From NCBI RefSeq assembly GCF_001956985.1, contig NZ_CP019082.1, positions 1,178,001 through 1,242,000 on the forward strand: 64,000 nucleotides of DNA, written 5' to 3'. The DNA comes from Paludisphaera borealis (lineage in GTDB: Bacteria; Planctomycetota; Planctomycetia; Isosphaerales; Isosphaeraceae). A program made the translations under genes and the position numbers. Under the pieces are notes generated by a model. That model saw only the letters and a program-made list of their open reading frames with translations, was not told the origin of the DNA and searched no databases. Of the stretch, positions 15,624 to 24,262 are shown in pieces (positions within the stretch are counted from its first letter, which is position 1; each line of letters starts with the position of its first letter).

Positions 15624-16997
15624 TCAAGCGGGGACGGCGTTGCCGGAGACGCGCTCGGCGGACGGGTCCCAGGCGGTCCGGAGCCGTTCTTCCCACTGGC
15701 GGAGGAAGACCTGGCGGCACCACGATTTGCTGACCTTCCATTGGCGGTACGAGTCGCCGCCGACGCCCGCCTGGAACCGCCGCTTGTTAAAGACCGGCAT
15801 GCGGATTCCGGTGACCGCCTCGACGCCCTCGCGGACGACCTGCGCCTTCAGCGCGTACAGCCGATCGGCGCTCCCCTGGAGCAGCTCCTCGAACGGGATG
15901 GCCGCCGCCTCCGCGATCACCGACCGCGTCGTGTACGGGCTGAAGGCCGAGAAGCCCAGGTGCTGCGCCGGGGCGTAGGTACGAGCGTACGACCGCGAGA
16001 GACCGCCGGAGTAGCACTGGCTGTGCTTGATCGCGTCGACGCCCCAGCCTTCCTGGTACAGCAGCGGGTTCTTGAGGATGCTGGAGAGCGTGAGGTCCGA
16101 GTCCTCCATCGGGTAGGCCTTCAGGTTCTCGTCGCCGCCGTCGCCGTCGAGAAGGTACTGGAGCGCCGGGTAACGCTCGCGGACCGCCTTCAAGAGGACG
16201 ATGCTGGCGGCGGCGCACTCGACGTCCAGCGGATGGTAGTCCTCGATGATCGAGATGGCTTCTTCGAGGTCGGGGATCACGTGCGGCCGAGCGATCCGCT
16301 CCCAGCTCGATTCCAGGCCCAGTTCGTGTACCCAACGCTCGGCCTGCGCCGCGTCTTCGCCGCCGCCCAGATCAAGGGTGAACGCCCTGGCGAGGTCGGG
16401 GTCGCGGCCCAGTTTGCTGAGGGCGTGACGGGCGAGCAGCAGCACCGAGCTGCTATCGACGCCCCCGGAGAACATCACGCCGATCTGCTGGCCGTCCGGC
16501 ACGCGGGAGATCCAGTTCTCGACCGACTTGGCGGCCGCGCCCACGTACGACGCGCCCAGTTGCTTGATGTCGTTCGGCCCCTTGCCGACCTCGGGCGTGA
16601 AGAACCGATGATAGCGCGGGTTCGGGTCGGGGCAGCCGACCTGGTCGAGTTCGACCATGTAGTGGGCGGGAATCATCCGGGTGTACTGCGGGTCGAACTG
16701 CCAGCCGATCTTCTCGCGGCAGCAGTATTCATAGAGGCTGTCGATCCGGTCGGCCACGACGAGGTAAGGGCCGTGATATCGCTTGGCCACGAAGTAGCGG
16801 AGCGGCTGGCCGATGGTCCGCGCGAGGCGGACCGTCTGCCCGTCGCGGATCGTAGCTGAGAAGTGGCCGTCGGTCGCTTCCAGCCGTTCGACGTCGTTCC
16901 GTCGCAGCGCGTCCTCGACGTCCGAGAGCGGAGCACCGGTCAGTCCCGACTCGCGCGGTCCAACCAGATCCACCAGGCGTTCCATTCCAGCCAGCAT
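15624..16997 (-). CDS. asparagine-synthetase-like protein lacking the glutaminase cysteine
   Basis: About 457 residues from ATG 16997, chosen because GAGGAG lies 8 bases upstream; an in-frame start at 17012 adds five residues. The N-terminal 130 residues are Ntn-hydrolase-like in layout (ATDGHFSATIRDG, YLVVADRIDSLYEYC), but there is no Cys at position 2, so glutamine cannot be hydrolysed there. The synthetase domain has the PP-loop FSGGVDSSSV (about 176-185), then YLLDGDGGDENLKAYP and FSPYTTRSVIAEAAAIPFEE. Related enzymes without glutaminase form amides or lactams by acyl-adenylation (beta-lactam synthetase, lasso-peptide cyclase). It follows the RnfD-like gene after about 97 bases that contain two hairpins. 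Confidence 0.85.
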   Translation of the reverse strand: MLAGMERLVDLVGPRESGLTGAPLSDVEDALRRNDVERLEATDGHFSATIRDGQTVRLARTIGQPLRYFVAKRYHGPYLVVADRIDSLYEYCCREKIGWQFDPQYTRMIPAHYMVELDQVGCPDPNPRYHRFFTPEVGKGPNDIKQLGASYVGAAAKSVENWISRVPDGQQIGVMFSGGVDSSSVLLLARHALSKLGRDPDLARAFTLDLGGGEDAAQAERWVHELGLESSWERIARPHVIPDLEEAISIIEDYHPLDVECAAASIVLLKAVRERYPALQYLLDGDGGDENLKAYPMEDSDLTLSSILKNPLLYQEGWGVDAIKHSQCYSGGLSRSYARTYAPAQHLGFSAFSPYTTRSVIAEAAAIPFEELLQGSADRLYALKAQVVREGVEAVTGIRMPVFNKRRFQAGVGGDSYRQWKVSKSWCRQVFLRQWEERLRTAWDPSAERVSGNAVPA

Positions 16998-17022
16998 GTG
17001 ACGACTCCTCACTTTCGCGGGT

Positions 17023-17040
17023 TGCGGGCTTTCGCCCGCA
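17023..17040 (-). promoter_or_regulatory. GNRA-capped RNA hairpin between the RnfD-like and asparagine-synthetase-like genes
   Basis: A perfect 7-bp stem (TGCGGGC/GCCCGCA) closes a four-base loop; on the transcribed minus strand the loop is GAAA, a stable GNRA tetraloop. A second small hairpin (CAGGC-TCGAC-GCCTG) lies about 15 bases upstream in transcription. There is no U-tract, so a leaky stop, processing site or mRNA stabiliser is as likely as a terminator. Confidence 0.45.
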
Positions 17041-17094
17041 TCGGGGAAAACGCAGGCTCGACGCCTGGATCACAAACAAGATTTCGCGTCAGGC

Positions 17095-18039
17095 TCAGAG
17101 CGACTGAACCGGATTCGCGGACGTACCGCACGTCGACGCTTCAACGAGGGCGGGCTTCGTTTCGTGGGCATGCTCATCGTCGGCCCGCTGGAGGGCGGCC
17201 CGACGGTGCTCGTTCCACCAGATCTCGATGACGACCGCGGCCGGCCCTACCAGGAACAGCGCGTAGTACGGCGCATGAACGACGCGGTTAAGGCGCAGAA
17301 TCGCCTCGGCCACGGCCACCAGGAAGGCGACTACGCACTGGCCGCGCCACGATCGCACCGTCGTCTTCGGGTCGGTGATCATGAAGAAGACGTAGAGCTG
17401 GTACATCGGCCCGGTGATCGGCGCGACGGCCGCCAGCCACGGATCGCCCGTGATCATGCTGCGCACGCCGGCGAGCGCCAGGAACGTAGCGACGTAGGTC
17501 GCGCAGATGTGGAACCGCTTCAGCCGCCAGATGATCGCCGAGCCCAACGCCCAGATGATGAGCATCGGCCAAAGGGCGTTGCCCCACTGGATGCTCAGGC
17601 TGGCCACCGAGGCTGGCGCCAGGAACAACATGGCGCTCACGCCCAGGTTCGAGGGGTTCCAGATGTGCCTGCCGTGCCATCGGATCGCGTATTTCGACGT
17701 GATCGAGATCAGCGCGCACAGGATGTACGGCCAGTAGGCCGGCGACCGGATCAGGATGCCGATGCTGATCCCCGTGATATACGCGCTTGCCAGGTGGGGC
17801 CATTTGCCGAGCATCAACCGGCCCAGGATCAGCTCCATCGCGATGCTGGCTCCGATCGCCAGCAGCGTCCGCGTATAGCTCTCCAGGAAGCCGAAGGTGA
17901 GCTGGCCGGCGAGCAGGATGCCGGTGATCAGCACCGGCGCGAGGAACCGGTTTTCGAGGCTGAAGAAATGCGGTCGCTTTCGCGGGCCAGGCGACGACGG
18001 CGAAGGTGCGGGCGCGGGGCTTGAGATCGTCGTGGTCAT
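17095..18039 (-). CDS. RnfD/NqrB-like membrane protein (UnbU-like)
   Basis: A 314-residue integral membrane protein with eight to ten hydrophobic segments between residues 28 and 285 and hydrophilic ends. It resembles RnfD/NqrB: RWHGRHIWNPSNLGVSAMLF in the position of the family's NPA segment and QLYVFFMITDPKTTVRSWRG in that of its ATDPxT segment. I do not see the SGAT motif used for covalent FMN attachment, and no other Rnf or Nqr subunit is nearby, so it is unlikely to be part of a standard ion pump. The same fold appears as UnbU beside UnbV in enediyne biosynthetic clusters. The start overlaps the stop of the UnbV-like gene upstream by ATGA. Confidence 0.85.
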   Translation of the reverse strand: MTTTISSPAPAPSPSSPGPRKRPHFFSLENRFLAPVLITGILLAGQLTFGFLESYTRTLLAIGASIAMELILGRLMLGKWPHLASAYITGISIGILIRSPAYWPYILCALISITSKYAIRWHGRHIWNPSNLGVSAMLFLAPASVASLSIQWGNALWPMLIIWALGSAIIWRLKRFHICATYVATFLALAGVRSMITGDPWLAAVAPITGPMYQLYVFFMITDPKTTVRSWRGQCVVAFLVAVAEAILRLNRVVHAPYYALFLVGPAAVVIEIWWNEHRRAALQRADDEHAHETKPALVEASTCGTSANPVQSL

Positions 18040-19865
18040 CGGGGCTCCTCCAGCTTATGGACTTGCCCCACGGCCGGGGCCTCAAGGGTTTGAACGGCGC
18101 CGGAGGGCCAGCGGACGACGGCCTTCTCGATCTTCGGGTCCTTGCCGAGCCCGAAATGGACGCGACGCTGGTTCTGGGCGGAGTAGCCGCTGCTGCCGTG
18201 GACTTCCTGGAGCTGCTCCTGGCCGTTCCAGAACAGCCGGACCTGCGCGCCGATCGCGCCCCGGTTCGATTTGGTTCCGGTCAGCTCGAAATCGATCCAT
18301 GCGCGATCGGGCGGAACCCCGTTCTTGTAGACGAGCAGCGGCCCCTTCTGGTTGGCGATCAAGACGTCGAGGACGCCCCGGTTCCAGAGGTCCACGAGCG
18401 CCACGCCGCGGCCGTCGTGGGTGTCGGTGTACCCGACCGCCTGGGCGACCTCGCTGAAGTGGCCTGCTCCGTCGTTGAGCCAGACCTTCTTCTGCTGGTA
18501 GCCCGAGAGGCTCTTGCCCTTCATCGGCGGCCAGTTCTTGGCGTCGGAGATGATCGTGCTGTTGCCGCCGGCCACCATCGAGAACTCGTACCAGTAGCTC
18601 GTCCCCTTCTCCGCCGAGACGTAGCCGTTGGTGAGGATCAGGTCCTGGGTGCCGTCGTTGTTGAGGTCGCCGAACTGGGCGCCGAAGCTCCAGCCCCCCA
18701 GCTCGACCCCGAGGGTGCTGGCGAGGTTCTCGTAGTGCAACGAATCGCCCGAGGTTCCCTCCTTGGGGACCCAGAGGTTGTTGCCCTGGATCAGCACCCC
18801 TTCCTCGGAGATGTTCGTCACGTAGACCGAGAGTTTGCCCTGGTTGAAGACGTCGCCAAAGGCCACGTTCATTCCGCTTTTCGGGGAGGCGCCGACGCCG
18901 GTCGTCTTGCCGACGTCGCGGAAGGTGCGGCCCTGCTGGTTGGCGAACAGCTCCGAGACGCCGTAATCGTTGGCGATGAACAGGTCGGGATAGCCGGTGC
19001 CCCGGAGGTCGGCCGCGGCGACGCAGAGCGCCCAGCGGTTGCTGTCGATTCCAGCGGCCGCCGTGACGTCCTCGAACGTCCCGTCCCCCTTGTTGCGAAA
19101 CAGGTACTTCCGGCCGCCGTTCTTGGCGTACTCGAAGCTCTCGGGCATCATCTTCGTGTTCTTGAGATCCCAGAGATTGAGCTTGTCGTCCCAGTAGCCG
19201 GCGACGAACAGGTCGAGGCGGCCGTCGCGGTCGAAGTCGAGCCAGGTCGAGCAGCCGGCGTTGATCCAGGCGGGGAAACCGGCCTTCTCGGTGACGCGCG
19301 TGAAGCCCTTGCCGGCGTCGTTGTGGAACAGCTCCTGCCGTCCCCATTTGTAGACGAACAGATCCTCGAAGCCGTCGTTGTCGTAGTCGCCCCAGAGCGA
19401 GCCCATCGACACGCCGGTGCCAAGCTGATTGAGGTCGGCGACCCCGAGCGATTCGGCCACGTCGCGGAACGTGCCGTCGCCCAGGTTCTTGTAGAGGCGG
19501 TTCTTGCTCCCTTCGCCGCTGTCGGTCGTGTAAAAATCCTGCCAGCCGTCGCGGTCGAAGTCGGCGACGGCGACCGACGCCCCCATCGAGGCGATCTGGG
19601 GCATGATGTGGTCGAGCTTCGCGTCGAGCTTCGGCGCCTGGTGGACGAAATCCACGCCGGCCGATTTCGACACCTCTTGCAGGTCGAGCCCGTACCGCGA
19701 CGCCTTGCGATCGGCGGCGGCCGTCGGCGAGCCTTCGGCGGCCTTCCGATCGGTCTCAGCGACCGGCGCTGGCGCGCTCGACGTGGAGCTGTTGTTCAAG
19801 ACCTTCAACGCGCCGAGCAGGCCGACGAAGATGACGATGGCGGCTGCCTGGGTGTATCGCCTCAT
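18036..19865 (-). CDS. CRTAC1 family protein with FG-GAP repeats and ASPIC/UnbV domain
   Basis: About 609 residues from ATG 19865, chosen because it forms an ATGA overlap with the gene upstream; a longer frame adds 34 unlikely residues. An N-terminal membrane anchor (TQAAAIVIFVGLLGALKVL) is followed by a Ser/Ala/Pro linker. FG-GAP/VCBS beta-propeller repeats come next (VAVADFDRDGWQDFYTTD, GDYDNDGFEDLFVYKWG, DFDRDGRLDLFVAGYWD and others), with calcium-binding DxDxDG loops. The C-terminal ASPIC/UnbV domain (about 530-600) contains IGAQVRLFWNGQEQLQEV and GLGKDPKIEKAVVRWPSG. It is predicted to be extracytoplasmic and membrane-tethered. ASPIC/UnbV function is not established. Coupled to the RnfD-like gene by ATGA. 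Confidence 0.9.
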   Translation of the reverse strand: MRRYTQAAAIVIFVGLLGALKVLNNSSTSSAPAPVAETDRKAAEGSPTAAADRKASRYGLDLQEVSKSAGVDFVHQAPKLDAKLDHIMPQIASMGASVAVADFDRDGWQDFYTTDSGEGSKNRLYKNLGDGTFRDVAESLGVADLNQLGTGVSMGSLWGDYDNDGFEDLFVYKWGRQELFHNDAGKGFTRVTEKAGFPAWINAGCSTWLDFDRDGRLDLFVAGYWDDKLNLWDLKNTKMMPESFEYAKNGGRKYLFRNKGDGTFEDVTAAAGIDSNRWALCVAAADLRGTGYPDLFIANDYGVSELFANQQGRTFRDVGKTTGVGASPKSGMNVAFGDVFNQGKLSVYVTNISEEGVLIQGNNLWVPKEGTSGDSLHYENLASTLGVELGGWSFGAQFGDLNNDGTQDLILTNGYVSAEKGTSYWYEFSMVAGGNSTIISDAKNWPPMKGKSLSGYQQKKVWLNDGAGHFSEVAQAVGYTDTHDGRGVALVDLWNRGVLDVLIANQKGPLLVYKNGVPPDRAWIDFELTGTKSNRGAIGAQVRLFWNGQEQLQEVHGSSGYSAQNQRRVHFGLGKDPKIEKAVVRWPSGAVQTLEAPAVGQVHKLEEPR

Positions 19866-22800
19866 GGCTTCGACTCCGATTTGCGAGCGGGCCGATTCTC
19901 CAACCGGGGCCTGATCCCATCCTGGAAATCGCTCGGCGTGACGTAACGTGTATGATACTGCCGCCAATCGTCCGGATGTAAGCGATACACCGGATCGTCC
20001 TCAAGCGCGCCCGGGGGGGCGTCGTAGCTCGTCTGCGAGTGCGACGGCAGGGGTAGAACGGTCTTGGAGAAGGCGGTGTTGTAGTCGCCGTCCTTGTTCC
20101 AGCCGTCGCCGATCATGACGAAATCGCGGACCCAGCCCGACGGCGGCGGCGGAGGCGCGGGGAAGCGGAGGGCCAGTTCGTCCCCCGCGTTGGCGATCAC
20201 GTAGCGGTCGTCGACCTTCTCCAGCAGCTCGCGGACGTCGCCGTACCGCGTGTAGTAGCCGATCAAGTCCCGCCACGGCTGACCTGTGGCGCCGAGCGTT
20301 CCGTAGTCCGGCAGCTCGGGCGAGCTGGCGTTCGCTTGCGTCATCAACGAGTACCCGCGCCGGCGGAACTCGGCCGACTCCGGCGGGAGCCGCTGCGTCT
20401 TCAAGGTCGTCTCGGGCGCGGCCTCGGCCACGGCGAGCGAATCCCAGTAGATCTCCAGGTTCGTGCGAAGCCGGAGCCGCCGGGGAGCGCCGGGAGCGAA
20501 GAGGCCGTCGAGATCGACGAGGATCGTCTTGTTCTTGCCCGCCGGGAAGCCGAGGTCGTCGCGTGCGACCTTCCAGCCGCCGCCGTCGGGGGTGGGGACT
20601 TCCAGGATCAGCCCCTGAGGCTTGATCCCGGTCCCCTGGCCGATGGCGACGTTGATCGAGCTGTCGGTCGGATGAATCCAGCCGTACGCGACGAGTCGAA
20701 GCGGCCGGTCGCGCGGGACGTCGTCGCCGATCTCGACCTCGACCCAGTGGTCGCGCGTCACGCCCTGGTAGAAACCCCGGCCGAAGTCGTCCAGATAGCG
20801 GCCGTCACGGGCGGCGACCGCTTCGGTCACGTCGCGGCCCTGATCGTCGCGGGCGGAAGCCACGGGGTGCGGCGGCCCGGTCGAGTGAACGGCCAAGCGG
20901 GGCGGTTGCCGGGCGAACCGCTCGTCGACGAAGACCTCGGTTCCCGACGGGTGATCGACGACCATCAGCGAGGCGTGGTCCCAGTAATGGGTTTCCCACA
21001 ACTCGGCGGTGATCCGTACGTCGTAGAATCCGTCTTTCGCGGCGAGCTGATCGCCTCGTATTTTGACCCAGTCCTCGGTCTGCGCGACGCCGGCGGTGTC
21101 CTGGGCGTTGATCCGAAGGCCCAGGGGCGACCTCCAGATGAAGTCGGTCACGAACCGCACGGCGGTCCCGTCGAAGGCGTAGAGGAACGGGCACGAGCCC
21201 TTGAGCCGCTGCTCGGCGGGCAACACCAGGTCGGCCTTGTTGTGGCATTCGGTCTGCATGGTCCCGTTGGGCCAGACGATCCGGGCGATGTCGAAGCCAA
21301 GGTTCTCGCCCAGCCCGATGTGGAGGATCGGCCCGGTGATCACCTGCTTCTGGACGAGTAGTCCGGCCCGAACCTGGACCTCGCCGCCGAGCCCGAACGA
21401 GTTGATCCGGCCGTCGCCGAACGTCTTCGCGCCTCGGGGTCGGACGGCCAGCCAGTGGTAGTCCTTCGACCCCCGGCCGAGCCCTCGGGCGGGGTGGCCT
21501 TTCTCGGCGAGGCCCGCCAGGTCGAGGCGGCCGTCGTCGTTCAGGTCGGCGACGGCGAACACGCTGAGCCCGGCCGGCGCGGTCGACGCGCGGAAGCCCC
21601 CCTTGCCGTCGGCGAGCTGAATCCAGCCGCCGGTCGATCCCCAGCCGACCAGGTCGGGAGCGCCGTTGTTGTCGAGGTCCGCGACGAGAAGCCGCGCGCC
21701 GTCGCCGACAGCCCCCGGCGACCGGACGGCTTCGACCGTGTCCCACGCTTTCCCCTCGTCACGGTCGGTGATCTGAAGAACCGTCCCGTCGGCTCGCATC
21801 GCCAGCAGGTCGATGTTTCCATCGCCGTTCAGGTCGGCGACGGCCAGGGCGGTGAGAGCCGCCAGTCCCTCCGGAGCGGTTCGGGGTTGGTACTTGCCCG
21901 CGCGTTCGTTCGACTCGATCCGCAGCCCCCCCTTGGCGTCGAGCAGCGCGGCGTCGGGATCGCCGTCGCCGTCGAGGTCGGCCCATACGAAGTCGCGGAG
22001 GTCGTTCGTCGCTCCAAAGAGGTCGATCGCCGTGAACGAGCCGTCGCCGTTGTTTCTCAGCACCGTCGTCTTGCCGCTTCTGGCTCCGAGCACCAGGTCG
22101 AGATCGCCGTCCATCTCGACGTCCGCGGCCCATGCGCCGAAGAGGTCGGCGCCCAGGACGGCCGGATCGAGCTTGGTCGCCGCGGTCACGTCGGTGAACG
22201 TCCCGTCCTCTTTCTGCTGATAGACCTTCAGCCCCCCTGCCCCGGCGAGCACGAGGTCCAGCAGGTAGTCGGAGTTCCAGTCGATCGCCAGCACGCCATG
22301 AGCTGACGGGGGCGATCCCGGGCGACCGGGGAACGGCAGCGGCGTTCCCGCCTTGTCGAGCCGCCGCACGGACTCGGCGTCGGCCGCGAACAGCGTCGTC
22401 GGCCCGTCGCCGGTCAGCGGCGTGGCCACGATCGTGACGGCCGCCGTCGGGCCCGCCTCGCCCGTGGGCTCGACGGTGAACGTGAGCGCCTCGTCCGGCG
22501 CTGCGACCACGAGCGGCGGCTGGGCCAGCTTCAAGAACTTCGTGATCGGTTCGCCGACCGTCCCGACCGGCGTCTCGACCGTGGTCAGGGCCTGACGGAA
22601 GGGGAGCGTCGGCAGAAGCAGGTTGCGCAGAAAGACCACGCGCGTCGCGGCGGCTCGCGGATTGGTTTTCGCGGCCTGCTCCAGTTCAGCGTAGATCTCT
22701 TGCGCCTTGGACGGCCACGAGGGGGCGAGCTTGCCGAGCCGCTCGACGGTGTCGCCGAGCGTCTGTGATTCGCCCTGCTTCGCGGCCAGTCGGGCTCGTT

Positions 22801-23410
22801 CGAGCAGGACGACGACGTTGTCCGGCAGTAATTCCGACAGCGCGACCGCCAGCCGGAGCGCCTCGGCGTCGCTGTCGGGATCGGCCTGACGCTCGACCTC
22901 CTTGACCAGCGCGAACCTCGATTTCAGGTCGCCGGCGTCGAGTTCGACCGCCCGCCGCAGATGCGTGATCGCCTCGGCGAATTGTCCTCGGCGACTTTCG
23001 AGGAGCCCGAGCAGCCGTGCGATCGCCCCGCTGTCGGGGGCGAGGCCCCGGGCGCGCTCCAGGTTGGCGGCCGCGCCGTCGTAATCGCCCAGACGGAGCT
23101 TCAAAAGCGCCAGGTCGGCCCACGCGGCCGGCTCCCCGGGGATCAGCTCCGTCGCGCGGGCGAGCGCCGCCTTGGCGCACTCGACGGCGTCGGCGTCGAG
23201 TGCCGCGACCCCTTCGTAGAACGCCGAGACCATCTCGCGGTAGACGTCCGAGCCGGGAGCCGGCAAGCCGTCCGCCGCCGGCTGCGCCGGCATGATCTCC
23301 CCGCGTCGAAGCAGGAACACGCCCGCCAGGCCGGCGCAGACGAGGATCGCCGCCAGCGCCAGGGCCAGGGGCCGCGCGAAACTCGATCGTGGCGTGGTTG
23401 GATCGCTCAT
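19862..23410 (-). CDS. membrane-anchored TPR and FG-GAP repeat protein with UnbV-like C-terminal region
   Basis: About 1182 residues from ATG 23410, chosen for its ATGA overlap with the ATPase gene; the longer frame upstream is antisense-like Arg-rich sequence. A membrane anchor lies near 12-36 (ALALAAILVCAGLAGVFLLR). TPR helices follow (about 55-290: PGEPAAWADLALLKLRLGDY, DYDGAAANLERARGLAPDSG). FG-GAP repeats run from about 390 to 720 (AIDWNSDYLLDLVLAGAGG, ADVEMDGDLDLVLGARSGK, ADLDGDGDPDAALLDAKGG). The next segment (IGLGENLGFDIARIVWPNG) resembles the CRTAC1/UnbV C-terminus, and about 350 residues of unassigned sequence end the protein. It probably shares an extracytoplasmic platform with the CRTAC1 protein. 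Confidence 0.88.
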   Translation of the reverse strand: MSDPTTPRSSFARPLALALAAILVCAGLAGVFLLRRGEIMPAQPAADGLPAPGSDVYREMVSAFYEGVAALDADAVECAKAALARATELIPGEPAAWADLALLKLRLGDYDGAAANLERARGLAPDSGAIARLLGLLESRRGQFAEAITHLRRAVELDAGDLKSRFALVKEVERQADPDSDAEALRLAVALSELLPDNVVVLLERARLAAKQGESQTLGDTVERLGKLAPSWPSKAQEIYAELEQAAKTNPRAAATRVVFLRNLLLPTLPFRQALTTVETPVGTVGEPITKFLKLAQPPLVVAAPDEALTFTVEPTGEAGPTAAVTIVATPLTGDGPTTLFAADAESVRRLDKAGTPLPFPGRPGSPPSAHGVLAIDWNSDYLLDLVLAGAGGLKVYQQKEDGTFTDVTAATKLDPAVLGADLFGAWAADVEMDGDLDLVLGARSGKTTVLRNNGDGSFTAIDLFGATNDLRDFVWADLDGDGDPDAALLDAKGGLRIESNERAGKYQPRTAPEGLAALTALAVADLNGDGNIDLLAMRADGTVLQITDRDEGKAWDTVEAVRSPGAVGDGARLLVADLDNNGAPDLVGWGSTGGWIQLADGKGGFRASTAPAGLSVFAVADLNDDGRLDLAGLAEKGHPARGLGRGSKDYHWLAVRPRGAKTFGDGRINSFGLGGEVQVRAGLLVQKQVITGPILHIGLGENLGFDIARIVWPNGTMQTECHNKADLVLPAEQRLKGSCPFLYAFDGTAVRFVTDFIWRSPLGLRINAQDTAGVAQTEDWVKIRGDQLAAKDGFYDVRITAELWETHYWDHASLMVVDHPSGTEVFVDERFARQPPRLAVHSTGPPHPVASARDDQGRDVTEAVAARDGRYLDDFGRGFYQGVTRDHWVEVEIGDDVPRDRPLRLVAYGWIHPTDSSINVAIGQGTGIKPQGLILEVPTPDGGGWKVARDDLGFPAGKNKTILVDLDGLFAPGAPRRLRLRTNLEIYWDSLAVAEAAPETTLKTQRLPPESAEFRRRGYSLMTQANASSPELPDYGTLGATGQPWRDLIGYYTRYGDVRELLEKVDDRYVIANAGDELALRFPAPPPPPSGWVRDFVMIGDGWNKDGDYNTAFSKTVLPLPSHSQTSYDAPPGALEDDPVYRLHPDDWRQYHTRYVTPSDFQDGIRPRLENRPARKSESKP

Positions 23411-24261
23411 GATTCGCTCCGTCGCGGCCAGGCCGGGGGATGGACCGCGTTTGATTCGGCGGTCTCGTCGGTTCCGCCGCCGGCGAAGTGCAGCAACTCC
23501 AGGATCTCCGCGCGGAGTTCCATGAACGGGTGACTGTTGCGGAGCCGAGGCCGTTCCAGGTCGACGTCGATCACGCGCTCGATGCGGCCCGGCCGAGGGG
23601 TCACGACGACGATCCGGTCGCTCATGTAGATGGCCTCGTCGATGTCGTGCGTCACCAGGACCATCGTCGTGCCGCGCGCCTGCCACAGCCGCAAGACCTC
23701 GTCTTGCATCCTCATCCGCGTGAACTGGTCGAGCGCCCCCAGCGGCTCGTCGAGCAGCAACACCTTGGGGTGGTTGATCAGCGCCCGGGCCAGCGCCGCC
23801 CGCTGCGCCATGCCGCCCGAGAGCTGGTGGGGATAACGGTCGGCGAACGCTTCGAGGCCGACGAGACGGAGGAATTCCTCGACTTCATGGCGATGGCGAT
23901 GGAGAATGCCGCGCGCGACAAGACCCGTCTGGATGTTGCGGCGGACGCTCAGCCAGGGGAACAAGTTCGGGTCCTGGAACATCAGCCCGCGCTCGGCGCT
24001 GGGGCCGGTGATCGGCGTGCTTCCGACCCGCAACTCGCCCGAATCGGGCTGTTCCAGCCCGGCGATGAGCCGCAGAAGCGTCGACTTGCCGCACCCGCTG
24101 GGCCCGATCAACGACACCATCTCGCCCGCCGCGACCGACAGCGAAAAACCGTCGAGCGCGAGCAAGCTCGCCCCGTCCGCGGAGCGGTAGCTTTTGGTGA
24201 CGTCGGAGACCAGCAGTGACGACCCTTCGTCTTTCGTTTCGTCGCCGTTGAGAAGACTCAT
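23407..24261 (-). CDS. ABC transporter ATP-binding protein, NrtD/SsuB/TauB type
   Basis: A 284-residue ATPase. Walker A is GPSGCGKST (53-61), the Q-loop follows in GLMFQDPNLFPWLSVRRN, the signature is LSGGMAQRAALARAL, and Walker B with D-loop is VLLLDEPLGALD. The H-loop is VLVTHDIDEAIYMSDR. The closest families import nitrate, sulfonates, taurine, bicarbonate or thiamin precursors; the ligand cannot be told. ATG 24261 begins just after the permease stop, and the TPR/FG-GAP gene overlaps its end by ATGA, so the transporter and the FG-GAP proteins are translationally linked. Confidence 0.93.
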   Translation of the reverse strand: MSLLNGDETKDEGSSLLVSDVTKSYRSADGASLLALDGFSLSVAAGEMVSLIGPSGCGKSTLLRLIAGLEQPDSGELRVGSTPITGPSAERGLMFQDPNLFPWLSVRRNIQTGLVARGILHRHRHEVEEFLRLVGLEAFADRYPHQLSGGMAQRAALARALINHPKVLLLDEPLGALDQFTRMRMQDEVLRLWQARGTTMVLVTHDIDEAIYMSDRIVVVTPRPGRIERVIDVDLERPRLRNSHPFMELRAEILELLHFAGGGTDETAESNAVHPPAWPRRSES

Positions 24262-24262
24262 A

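Noticed and set aside
17095-18039. Reading the RnfD-like gene as part of an Rnf or Nqr ion pump
   Set aside because: No other subunit is present and the covalent-flavin SGAT motif is not seen.
18006-19946. A 646-codon plus-strand frame opposite the CRTAC1 gene
   Set aside because: It mirrors the FG-GAP coding strand. The minus-strand gene has signal anchor, repeats and a terminal domain; the plus frame has none.
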